From contig CAYQDF010000011.1 of NCBI GenBank assembly GCA_964416175.1, positions 1 to 51,399 on the forward strand: DNA of 51,399 nucleotides. The letters run 5' to 3'. The position numbers and the translations under genes were made by a program. The notes under the pieces are model-generated. The model ran no database searches. It was not told the DNA's origin and was given only the letters and a program-made list of their open reading frames with translations. Positions 43,510-51,399 of this stretch are shown here, piece by piece (position 1 is the first letter of the stretch; each line of letters opens with the position of its first letter). Source of the DNA: CAYQDF01 sp964416175 (lineage in GTDB: Bacteria > Chloroflexota > Anaerolineae > Anaerolineales > UBA4823).

Positions 43510-44325
43510 ATGAAATCAACGAATCAACCGATCAAATATTCCCAATTCCGATCTGGGTCATGGGAAACAGTTGAAGCAGGTGTGATAGTAGAAACTCCAG
43601 TTTCGCTAACCGTTAATGGCGAAACCTGGCTGACTTTTATGTGTACACCCAATCACCTGGACGCTCTGGGGGTAGGATTTCTCTTCAACGAGGGATTGAT
43701 CGAGCGAGCGAGCGATATCGCGGATCTCAGGCTCTGCCCAACATGGGATAACGTGGATGTCTGGCTCTACCGAACTGTTGATAAACCCCGCGAATGGAAG
43801 CGGACGTCTGGATGCACAGGCGGCTACACAGCAGCAACTCTAATCGAAATTCCGCGACCTGCATTGAATGGCCTTTCGATAAGCCCACGAACAATAACCG
43901 AGTTGATTGATACTCTGTTCGATTCGCAAGACTTGTATCGAAAAGTGGGGGGAGTGCACACTTCGATCCTGAGCGATGGTCGAGATTTCGTATTGATGGC
44001 CGAGGACATTGGGCGGCATAATTCTCTGGACAAACTCGCCGGACGCTACCTGTTGGAAGGTATCGAATTGGAGAATAAGATCCTCCTGACGACTGGCAGG
44101 ATCAGCTCGGAAATGCTGCAGAAAGCTGCCAGGCTCGGAGCAGCTGTTGTTGTATCCAGGACATCTCCAAGCTCGATGTCCATCGATATGGCGGACCAAA
44201 TGGGCATCACCCTGATCGGTTATGCTCGCCGGGACAGATTCAACGCATACACTCATCCAGAGCGACTTTTCGATATAGAGAAAGATTTAACGATCTCTGG
44301 TCCCGTATTTCGCAGTGAAGGATAG
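43510..44325 (+). CDS. fdhD: Formate dehydrogenase accessory sulfurtransferase FdhD
   Basis: The 271-residue protein has TPNHLDALGVGFLFNEGLI, GGVHTSILSDG, EDIGRHNSLDKLAGRYL, LTTGRISSEMLQKAARLG and VSRTSPSSMSIDMA. FdhD carries sulfur from a cysteine desulfurase to the molybdenum cofactor of formate dehydrogenase. The usual CxxC loop reads SGCTGG, so only one of the two cysteines is kept. It converges on fdhA with 3 nt between the stop codons. Confidence 0.95.
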   Translation: MKSTNQPIKYSQFRSGSWETVEAGVIVETPVSLTVNGETWLTFMCTPNHLDALGVGFLFNEGLIERASDIADLRLCPTWDNVDVWLYRTVDKPREWKRTSGCTGGYTAATLIEIPRPALNGLSISPRTITELIDTLFDSQDLYRKVGGVHTSILSDGRDFVLMAEDIGRHNSLDKLAGRYLLEGIELENKILLTTGRISSEMLQKAARLGAAVVVSRTSPSSMSIDMADQMGITLIGYARRDRFNAYTHPERLFDIEKDLTISGPVFRSEG

Positions 44326-44328
44326 AGA

Positions 44329-47085
44329 TCAGACTGCTTCGACTTTCACCGCACAAACCTTGTATTCAGGGATTTTCGCGATTGGATCGAGTGCCGCTAA
44401 GGTTAATTCGTTTGCCGAGGCCTCCGGAAAGTGAAAGTTCGCAAAGACGAGGCCCGGTGGCACCCGGTCTGTCACATACGCATCTGCTTCGATAGCGCCT
44501 CGTCTGGACGATACTCTCACACGCTTTCGTCCGTCGAGCCCCAATCGATGTGCATCTTCTGTGTTGATCTCGATCCATGGTCTATCGACCATGGTAAGCA
44601 GCCCATGGGATCTGCGGGATATCTCCCCGCCGTGCCAGTGGAATAATATGCGGCCGGTGGTCAACACCATCGGATAATCGTAGTCTGGCAACTCAGCGGG
44701 GGGGATGTGTTGCACCGGGATAAATTTTCCCCGACCTCGTGTAAATTTTTCCACGTGCAGGATTGGCGTTCCTCTATGCGATTCATCCATTACGGGCCAT
44801 TGGAACGTCTCACCTCTCTGCAACCGTTCAAAGCTTACCCCCCGATAACTTGGAGCGAGATCCGCAATTTCAGCCATGATTTGGGCGGGGGATTCGTAAT
44901 TCCACCCAGACCATGGACCATCAGAAATCTCCCTGCCTCCCTCAGCAAGCACAGCTTTCGCCAGGTTTGCAATAATTTGCCAGTCTTCTTGAGCAGAACC
45001 CGGCGGTTCAATAGCTTTCCGAACCAGCTGGATACGCCTTTCGGTGTTTGTGAATGTACCGGATTTTTCTGCAAAACTGGCCCCTGGGAGAATGACGTCA
45101 GCATAGACAGAGGTCTCGGTTGGGAAGATCTCCTGGAGGAGGATAAATTCACATTCTTCAAGGCAATGCCTGACGTGATTGGTGTCAGGATCGCTCATGA
45201 CCGGATCCTCTCCAAGAACGTATAAAGCCTTTATCTGTCCCGCCTCGATCGCCGGGATCATCTCTGTAACCGTCAGGCCAATCTTGCCTGGTAATGTAGT
45301 GCCCCATGCACCTTCAAATTTCGAGCGTACTTCATCGTTCGAAACCGATTGGTAAGCCGGGTAGACATTCGGCAATCCCCCCATATCGCAGGCGCCTTGA
45401 ACATTGTTCTGACCTCTGAGCGGATTCACTCCACCTCCTGGGATGCCCATATTTCCGAGGAGCATCTGCAGGTTAGCCAGATTAATCACATTCTGGACGC
45501 CAGTGATATGTTGGGTGATCCCCATTGCCCATAAAACAGCCATTGGTTTTCTGGTTCCCATGAGGTCGGCTGCAAGTTCCAATTCATGGATGAGCACGCC
45601 AGTTATTTCCGAAACCCGTTCTGGGGGATACTCCTCCAAGGCAGATTGGAAGTCTTCAAATCCTTCCGTTCTTTCGGAAATAAAATTCTTGTCTTCGAGC
45701 CCCCTCTTGAGGATGAGATACATCAACCCGTTTATAAGAGCATTGTCAGTACCAGGCTTATGGCGGAGATGTATGGACGCGAGCTTGGTTAAGGGTATTT
45801 GGCGTGGATCAGCGACAATCAATGCAGCCCCGCGTTGTTTGACCGCCTGGCGGATTCGCATGCCGATTACAGGGTGCTGCTCGGTCGTATTGGAACCGAT
45901 GACAAAATACGCTTGAGCGTAATTGGCAATATCATCGATTGAGTTCGACATTGCCCCAGACCCGAAAGTCGTGGCCAGACCGGCCACAGTGCTGCTGTGT
46001 CAAAGCCGGGCACAGTGGTCGATATTATTAGTCCCAATCACCTGGCGGGCGAATTTGTTCATCAGGTAATTTTCTTCATTTGTGCATTTGGCAGAAGTCA
46101 GCACTCCGATGGAATCGGGCCCAAAAGTACCCCTGACTTCGGTAATTTTTCGGGCGGCGATGTGCAATGCAGTTCTCCAATCGACTTCGACCCACTCACC
46201 CCTTCCACGCTCGCGAGGGGTGCCATCCAGCAGGTATTTCCGGACTCTGGGTTTTGTCAGCCGATCGGGATGATGCACAAAATCTATTCCAAATCGTCCC
46301 TTGACGCAAGTCCAACCGTGGTTGACCGGAGCGTCCCAGGCAGAGTCAACCCGGACGATCTCGTTATCCCTCACACCCAGCACGATCTGGCAGCCGACTC
46401 CGCAGTAAGGACAAACTGTCTGAACCTGCCTGATTTGCCAGGAGCGACCTTTTCCGAGAGATTGTTTCGGAAACAGAGCTCCAGTTGGACAAACGGCAAC
46501 ACAACTCCCGCAGAATTCACATTGGCTCAGCGCCATCGTTGTATCTTCGCCAAAAGCAATGTGCGAATCAGAGCTCCGGTTATGCAAACTGATCACGCCG
46601 ATGCCGTTGATGTTTGAACATGCCCTGACACAGCGTCGGCAGAGAATACATTTGTTCCGATCGACCTGGATAAAAGGATTTGTACTGTCGATTGAATACT
46701 CACTGCGTAATCCTTCCTGGATCAGCGGCTTTGCTCCATATTCGTAGGCATACTCCTGAAGCAAACATCTTCCCGCAGCATCACAAGTCAGACAATCGAG
46801 AGGGTGGTTCGATAAGAGCAGTTCCAGGATAAAACGGCGCGCTTCATCGATCCGCGAATTGCGAGTAGTTATTTCGAGGCCTTCAGAAACACGAAATGTG
46901 CATGCCGGTTGCAAAGACCGTTGGTCCCCAACCTCAACCAGGCATAACCGGCAGGCGCCTTCAGCTGGCAGAGCCGGGTGATGACACAAGATTGGGATTT
47001 TTATTCCAATTTCTTCTGCAACTTCGAGAATTGTCTTTCCTGGTTCAGCCTGAATCTGATGCCCGTCAATGGATATATTAACCAT
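44329..47085 (-). CDS. fdhA: Selenocysteine-containing formate dehydrogenase with NuoG-like N-terminus
   Basis: The frame runs from 47085 to 44329 with a single in-frame TGA at 46000-46002, where the sequence reads HCARL-U-HSSTVAGL, the position of catalytic Sec/Cys in formate dehydrogenases (Sec362). A SECIS hairpin follows. The 918-residue protein has a [2Fe-2S] domain (Cys34, 45, 48, 62), a NuoG His-Cys motif (HPLDCLTCDAAGRC), two [4Fe-4S] motifs (CILCRRCVRAC; CEFCGSCVAVCP), a Mo-site [4Fe-4S] (CPYCGVGC) and bis-MGD domains. It oxidises formate or reduces CO2. It is cytoplasmic and may deliver electrons to the neighbouring Hdr complex. Confidence 0.93.
45971..46002 (-). promoter_or_regulatory. 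UGA-selenocysteine codon and bacterial SECIS hairpin in fdhA
   Basis: UGA (46002-46000) is followed 12 nt later by a perfect 6-bp stem GUGGCC/GGCCAC closing the loop GGUCU (45987-45971). A GGUCU apical loop and similar spacing are found in the E. coli fdhF SECIS, which binds SelB. Downstream text stays in frame and conserved. Confidence 0.92.
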
Positions 47086-47286
47086 CAGTGGTCCTCTCGC
47101 TTCTATTTAATGAGCAGGATTGCTGGACATGATGACTATTCTAGCAAATTCACATGAGCAATCGAAGCGACTAATGTCATTATTAGTAGATACAATTTAT
47201 CCCGATTGCATCCAGGTAGAACAGACCGCTCGGACTGATTGCTCCGAGTGAATCAGGTTTGAGAAATTTAATTTGCGAATGGACAG

Positions 47287-48249
47287 TTATTCAGATCGAG
47301 GGCTTTTTTGAGCAATCAGTATATAAAACGTAGCAGGTTCTCGTCGTGCTTTCAAGCGGACTCTCCATTGTCTTAAGAACCATTCCAGACCATGGTTGGG
47401 TTTAATGAAATTCCAGGTGATATTACAGGTTTTCGATATCCGGTTTATATCTTCCCTGGTGAGGTAATTACGAACGGGCAGAGTGTTAGAAGGAAGCCCG
47501 AATTTGGCAGCAAAGTTTTCTTCTCTTTCCTTGACCATCTTCTCTCCGCTTTCGGCGTTCTTGTAAAACGGCGTATCCAATATGATGATGTGACCACCGG
47601 GAACCAGTTTTTCCAGCACTTCTTTAATAGTGATGGTATATTCGATTGAGTAATGAAAAGAAGCATTGAACACGATGAGATCGAATTGGCAAGGCAAGAA
47701 TGGAAGAAAGTCAAATTCCGCCTGCACAGGCAAGAACCTGTTCTTGTAATTGGTCCAGGCTCCTAATCCATCTTCTGGATTTATAAGAAGATCTAAAGCA
47801 ATTACGGAATGACCTCTCCCCGCGAGGTGATTGGATAGCCAGCCGTTGCCAGCTCCCATGTCGATTATTTTCAGAGAGCGATTGAGTTGGCGTTCAATAG
47901 GAATCAGCACCCGGTTGACAAATGTCGTGAAGCTCTTTGAACGTATCCGCCAGTCACCCCGCCACTTTCCTGTGAGATCTATGAACGGCAACGCGCGATA
48001 GAACTCTGGATTTCGATCACCACGCCCCTCAAGATTCCGGATAGTCTGATAATCCCGAATAAAGTTCTCGTAGTGGTTTACTCTTTCTGAGGGAAGAAAC
48101 CTCCAGATCCCATCCACTTTTTTGTATTCGATTGTCTCAGGGATGCAAACAAACACATCCTTGTCCAGATGAGTCAGTGCGGATTCACAAACCGGACAGG
48201 CGAAATAAAATCGCTCTTCCAGGTTATCAACCACCAAAGGATGACCCAT
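47287..48249 (-). CDS. Class I SAM methyltransferase with N-terminal zinc-finger-like segment
   Basis: The 320-residue protein has an N-terminal FACPVCESAL...VFVC segment (Trm112-like, about 17-34), a linker, and a methyltransferase core with IIDMGAGNGWLSNHLA, VIALDLL and FDLIVFNASFHYS, followed by GGHIIILDTPFYK. The target is unknown. It overlaps the radical SAM gene by 23 nt, so it belongs to a four-gene minus-strand cluster. Confidence 0.85.
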   Translation of the reverse strand: MGHPLVVDNLEERFYFACPVCESALTHLDKDVFVCIPETIEYKKVDGIWRFLPSERVNHYENFIRDYQTIRNLEGRGDRNPEFYRALPFIDLTGKWRGDWRIRSKSFTTFVNRVLIPIERQLNRSLKIIDMGAGNGWLSNHLAGRGHSVIALDLLINPEDGLGAWTNYKNRFLPVQAEFDFLPFLPCQFDLIVFNASFHYSIEYTITIKEVLEKLVPGGHIIILDTPFYKNAESGEKMVKEREENFAAKFGLPSNTLPVRNYLTREDINRISKTCNITWNFIKPNHGLEWFLRQWRVRLKARREPATFYILIAQKSPRSE

Positions 48250-49798
48250 GGCGTTCTGAAGGAGTTGGTTGAGCTGCTTCTTCTGGCGAGAGCTCAGGTG
48301 GAATGGTTTTCAGACCCTTGTGAGGCAGGTGCTCATATAAAGATAGGATTAATCGGTCGACAGGAAGTGAGATCTTATCCAGGATCTTGCGAATTGCCGG
48401 TAGAAGAATTTTGTATTTGCTAGACTCGACACTTAGAGAATGATTTCGATCTGGTGAATTAGAAAACTGATGCTGTTTTAACACTCGAAACTCTTTGTGG
48501 ACCACGCGGTGAAGTTGCCGGTAGAAATGGGTTGAGTACGGTCCTTTATAGAGCATCGCCAGGTCTTGCGAATCGACCCAGTTCTGCTTCTCACCCAATT
48601 CGTGCTTAACCCTCTCGAAGAAGGGTGTGCCTGGCAGGGGATAGGATACCGATATCCCTATATCATCAGGCTGACAGCGTCGAACCAATTGGATGGTTTT
48701 TTCGATGTCCTCCCTATTTTCTCCCGGATATCCAAATTGGAGGAAGAAACCGACCTGGATTCCGGCGTTATGGAGGCGCCGTGCGGCCTCGTAGATCTGT
48801 TCCACCCGGATGCCTTTCTCCATCGCGTCCAGTATTTTCTGCGATCCTGATTCGGCGCCGATCCAGACGATCTGACATCCTGATTTGCTTAATGCTTCTA
48901 TCTCACCAGGACGGAGCAACAGGTCCGCCCGGTTCAAACATTTATAAGGAATACGAAATTGCTCCTCCTGGACTAATGCTGCGAACCTTTGAAGCCAGCC
49001 TGGCTTTAATCCGAAGATATCGTCAACAAACCAGATATGGTCAGGACTGAACAAGTCGTTCAACCAAGTGATTTCGGCGATCACGTTCTCCGGACTTCGC
49101 GTGTTATACCGCTGTCCCCAGATCGGTTTGGCACACCAGTTACAGTGATAAGGACAACCCCGCGTAGTGACGAGGTTAATTGAGAAATACCCGTGGCGCG
49201 CTCTCCAGATATCACGATATCGCTCCAGATCGACCAGATCCCAGGCCGGGAAGGGCAAATCATCGAGATCGCGGAGGTCAGGTCGGCGGGGGTTTATTTT
49301 CACCTGACCGTCGGAAAGGTACGCCAATCCTAAGATCGATTCGATCTGATCATCTATATTTCCAACGAGCAGAGCTGATAGTTCAACAAGTGTCTCTTCT
49401 CCCTCCCCTAACAATATATAATCTGCACCTGCCTTCAAATACAACGGAGCGTGGTCCGATGCATCAGAACCTGCGACAATGACTTTGCATCCCATTTCTC
49501 GGGCTGATTTGATCATCCGCATTGCTGCCTCTCTCATTCGGGAGAGGCACATTTTCGAAAGGTAATTAAAATTGTCCTCGTAAATAACCGCGATTTTTGG
49601 CTGGTTGTTTCGCAGGTTGATCTCCCATTCAGATTCACCTTCGGCGAGCATCGCATCGAAAAATGCGACGTCATATCCTTTGGCTCTGAGGACACTGGCG
49701 GCGTAAAGGGAGCCAAGTGGAGGGTATGGCTGCATTGCCGCCCATAATTTTGGATCGAACCGAAGATAGTAAGATTGACCGATCACGAAATCGTTCAT
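48227..49798 (-). CDS. B12-binding-domain radical SAM protein
   Basis: The 523-residue protein has an N-terminal cobalamin-binding Rossmann domain (PPLGSLYAASVLRAKGYDVAFFD, ADYILLGEGEETLVEL), a radical SAM CxxxCxxC in TRGCPYHCNWC, then WFVDDIFGLKPGWL and IGAESGSQKILDAMEKGI. This BchE/HpnJ-type architecture often carries methyl transfer or ring rearrangement on lipids and natural products. The B12 domain lacks a clear DxHxxG motif. It overlaps the nucleotidyltransferase-like gene by 4 bp. Confidence 0.9.
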   Translation of the reverse strand: MNDFVIGQSYYLRFDPKLWAAMQPYPPLGSLYAASVLRAKGYDVAFFDAMLAEGESEWEINLRNNQPKIAVIYEDNFNYLSKMCLSRMREAAMRMIKSAREMGCKVIVAGSDASDHAPLYLKAGADYILLGEGEETLVELSALLVGNIDDQIESILGLAYLSDGQVKINPRRPDLRDLDDLPFPAWDLVDLERYRDIWRARHGYFSINLVTTRGCPYHCNWCAKPIWGQRYNTRSPENVIAEITWLNDLFSPDHIWFVDDIFGLKPGWLQRFAALVQEEQFRIPYKCLNRADLLLRPGEIEALSKSGCQIVWIGAESGSQKILDAMEKGIRVEQIYEAARRLHNAGIQVGFFLQFGYPGENREDIEKTIQLVRRCQPDDIGISVSYPLPGTPFFERVKHELGEKQNWVDSQDLAMLYKGPYSTHFYRQLHRVVHKEFRVLKQHQFSNSPDRNHSLSVESSKYKILLPAIRKILDKISLPVDRLILSLYEHLPHKGLKTIPPELSPEEAAQPTPSERHGSSFGG

Positions 49799-50754
49799 GA
49801 GGTTTGTCCGTTCATGAGTGAACTCACCCGCTCGCCGAACCTTCTGAGAGCTCGTTCACCGTGTCCATGGATGTGCCCTTTGCAAGTCATCGCGTTAAAT
49901 TCGAATTCGCTACCGATAGGCAAATTGTAAGAAAGTTTGTTAATCTTGCGGTGCATCTCCCAGTTTTCCAGCCAGGAACCAGGCTGAAACCGCAGGATTG
50001 CTTCGATTGAATACTTGAGGGGATTAGAGGTGAGCCTGTGTTGTTTCATGAATCGAAATGCCCTGAGAGGCGGTCCAACTGAATTCGGCAAATAATCATA
50101 AACCCATCGATTTATGCTCCGCATTCTGGTATAAGTGTCCCAGCCAAAAACAGGAACCATTTGTGCCAGTTCCCGAGCTGTAAACAGATTTCTGTCTTTA
50201 ATCAATAGCGAATTTTCTGTCAGAAAGTAATTTGGACAGATTTCAACCCTGGATTGCCTTGCCAGATGGACAACCAATAATGTCATCGCCCGGCACAACC
50301 ACAATCTTCCTTGGCTGGTGACGATCAGGAAATCCAGGTCAGCGTCTGGCTCTACATTATCGAGCGCAAGCGCCCCTGTAACTGCAACCATTCGAACGTA
50401 TGGAAGCGCAGCGATCAGAGTCCCGAATTTAATTACCTGAGCCCATTTCAATTCTGCCCAGACGGCACGCCGCTTCCGATGCTGGATGAGATCTGCCCTA
50501 CCATTCAAAACTAAATACTCTTTTTGTTTGAATAAATAATGGGGGATCAGGTTTCCAAAAAAGAGCGCCTGATTTATTTCCTCAGATGAGGCCTGGACTC
50601 CAACCAGATAGCGGAAGACCTCGTCGATGGTCATTGGGTAATCGAAGATATCTGAATAAGCAACTGCCAATAGAATTCCCCACTCGATCTCATCAAGCGG
50701 GGATGATCGCTGCAATTTGAGGCGCGGGGGCTGGATCATCTTTTTATCAGCCAT
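49795..50754 (-). CDS. Nucleotidyltransferase-fold protein of unknown function
   Basis: The 319-residue protein has an N-terminal helical region with YSDIFDYPMTIDEVFRYLVG, then VAVTGALALDNVEPDADLDFLIVT (about 125-148), matching the GS/GG-x(n)-DxD pattern of the minimal nucleotidyltransferase fold, here with DADLD. The C-terminus is helical with a basic patch. The substrate is not known. It is coupled by overlap to both neighbours (8 bp with the glycosyltransferase gene, 4 bp with the radical SAM gene). Confidence 0.75.
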   Translation of the reverse strand: MADKKMIQPPRLKLQRSSPLDEIEWGILLAVAYSDIFDYPMTIDEVFRYLVGVQASSEEINQALFFGNLIPHYLFKQKEYLVLNGRADLIQHRKRRAVWAELKWAQVIKFGTLIAALPYVRMVAVTGALALDNVEPDADLDFLIVTSQGRLWLCRAMTLLVVHLARQSRVEICPNYFLTENSLLIKDRNLFTARELAQMVPVFGWDTYTRMRSINRWVYDYLPNSVGPPLRAFRFMKQHRLTSNPLKYSIEAILRFQPGSWLENWEMHRKINKLSYNLPIGSEFEFNAMTCKGHIHGHGERALRRFGERVSSLMNGQTS

Positions 50755-51399
50755 TATCCGTAATCGGATAATTGGAGAGCTGCCGATCTCGCTTTTTTTG
50801 CTGGAGAGTCACAAGTATCCCCTGGTAGATCGTAACCCCGGCCACAAAAAACAGTCCGCTGCAAAACAACGCCGCATAAAAAGCGATGATCCAGTTCCCG
50901 GTGTTTATCGCAAACAGGCAAGTGCCGCCATTCAGAATTCCCAGCGCAGTCTCTATAAAAATAATCCAATCGAATTTGAGCTGATATTTTTGGCGGGTCC
51001 AGTTCTGATTAGTGGTTGTGATCCCAAACTTTGGCGTTCGTTCGAAGGCACCTTCTTTATTTATAAAAATCTCTAGTGCGGCGCGCAAAGTATTGACCAT
51101 CATCCCAGTGCCAGCTGAAGCAAAGAATACGAGAGCAGGGATATAACGCCACAAGCGTTTCCCGAGATGATGTTGGGCAGACAGGATATAAGTGTATTGG
51201 GCGAATATAGCCAGGTTGAATATGATGCCAATGCCAAACAGGGAGATCAGGCTTTCGTATCTTATTGAAATATACAGCATTACAGGATGCAGGAGCACAA
51301 GAGCGACGAGAAGCAGGTGCACCGTGTATCCGAGGAGGTGAACAGTCGCCTGGAATTTCTTTGGTATGGATATGGAACTCGCCCATACTTTTTGGAGAT
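50747..51399 (-). CDS. Membrane glycosyltransferase (GT2/cellulose-synthase-like), 5'-truncated by the window edge
   Basis: The reading frame is open to the window edge (QKVWASSISIPKKFQATVHLLGY precedes the first internal Met at 51322), so the start and catalytic DxD domain lie outside. What is visible is the C-terminal membrane part, about four transmembrane helices, with GAFERTPKFGITTTN between them, a hallmark of GT2 glucosyltransferases of the cellulose-synthase/glucomannan type. It makes a surface polymer or glycolipid. It overlaps the nucleotidyltransferase-like gene by 8 bp. Confidence 0.85.
   Translation of the reverse strand, partial: LQKVWASSISIPKKFQATVHLLGYTVHLLLVALVLLHPVMLYISIRYESLISLFGIGIIFNLAIFAQYTYILSAQHHLGKRLWRYIPALVFFASAGTGMMVNTLRAALEIFINKEGAFERTPKFGITTTNQNWTRQKYQLKFDWIIFIETALGILNGGTCLFAINTGNWIIAFYAALFCSGLFFVAGVTIYQGILVTLQQKKRDRQLSNYPITDNG

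Noticed and set aside
46000..46002. Premature stop codon splitting formate dehydrogenase into two genes
   Set aside because: The TGA lies at the catalytic Sec/Cys position, the frame is the same on both sides, and a SECIS hairpin follows. It is recoding, not a pseudogene.
1..51399. CRISPR arrays, insertion sequences, prophage genes, tRNA and rRNA genes
   Set aside because: No regularly spaced repeats, transposase, integrase or phage-like genes, tRNA cloverleaf or rRNA segment was seen. tmRNA is the only RNA gene I can support.

Overview
The window looks like a draft-assembly contig from an anaerobic or facultative bacterium, most likely phylum Chloroflexota (Anaerolineae-like). That placement is an inference from gene content: a SufCBD-SufS-SufU operon with a divergent SufR-like regulator and DUF59 gene, an Hdr-Mvh hydrogenase operon, a two-component Pho system placed beside pst, and a DUF2207 membrane protein with a Cys-Ala tail. 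No rRNA is present to confirm it. Base composition is moderate, and a 10-N scaffold gap lies inside the hydrogenase large-subunit gene.

Layout. 1-3430: 3' part of smc. 3502-6068: minus-strand block rpsF-ssb-rpsR followed by a membrane-anchored parvulin isomerase. 6121-13503: iron-sulfur assembly region. A DUF59 gene and a SufR-like repressor face left, and sufC-sufB-sufD-(unknown 97 aa)-sufS-sufU-Rieske face right. A strong promoter and a duplicated AT-rich operator lie between them. 13521-17624: an unusual minus-strand operon of a zinc-ribbon membrane protein, a DUF2207 protein with a seven-cysteine Cys-Ala tail, a radical-SAM-fold protein with a PqqD-like domain that has lost its cluster cysteines, and a methyltransferase. 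17759-26560: phosphate region (pstSCAB-phoU, surE, phoBR, a glutaredoxin-like gene) with an 11-bp-periodic Pho box upstream of pstS. 26665-32158: ctaA, ligA, a BioF/Kbl-family enzyme and an RlmI-family methyltransferase. 32204-32599: tmRNA. 32737-35316: ECF sigma factor with a small membrane protein, a small helical protein, an esterase and a CHRD protein.

35611-43136 is one compact operon, hdrC-hdrB-hdrA-mvhD-mvhG-mvhA-protease-cNMP domain. It encodes a heterodisulfide-reductase/[NiFe]-hydrogenase complex expected to carry out flavin-based electron bifurcation. Next to it, fdhD and a formate dehydrogenase converge. The formate dehydrogenase is interrupted by an in-frame UGA at its active site, followed by a convincing bacterial SECIS hairpin, so it is a selenoprotein of about 918 residues. 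H2 and formate metabolism therefore sit together, consistent with an anaerobic reductive lifestyle, while ctaA (heme A synthesis) hints at some respiratory oxygen use.

47287-51399 is a minus-strand cluster of a methyltransferase, a B12-binding radical SAM enzyme, a nucleotidyltransferase-like protein and the 3' part of a membrane glycosyltransferase, probably for a surface glycan or lipid. The strongest lead for an undescribed system is the 13.5-17.6 kb cassette: a secreted or membrane protein with a Cys-Ala tail, encoded beside a cysteine-free radical-SAM/PqqD protein and a methyltransferase.
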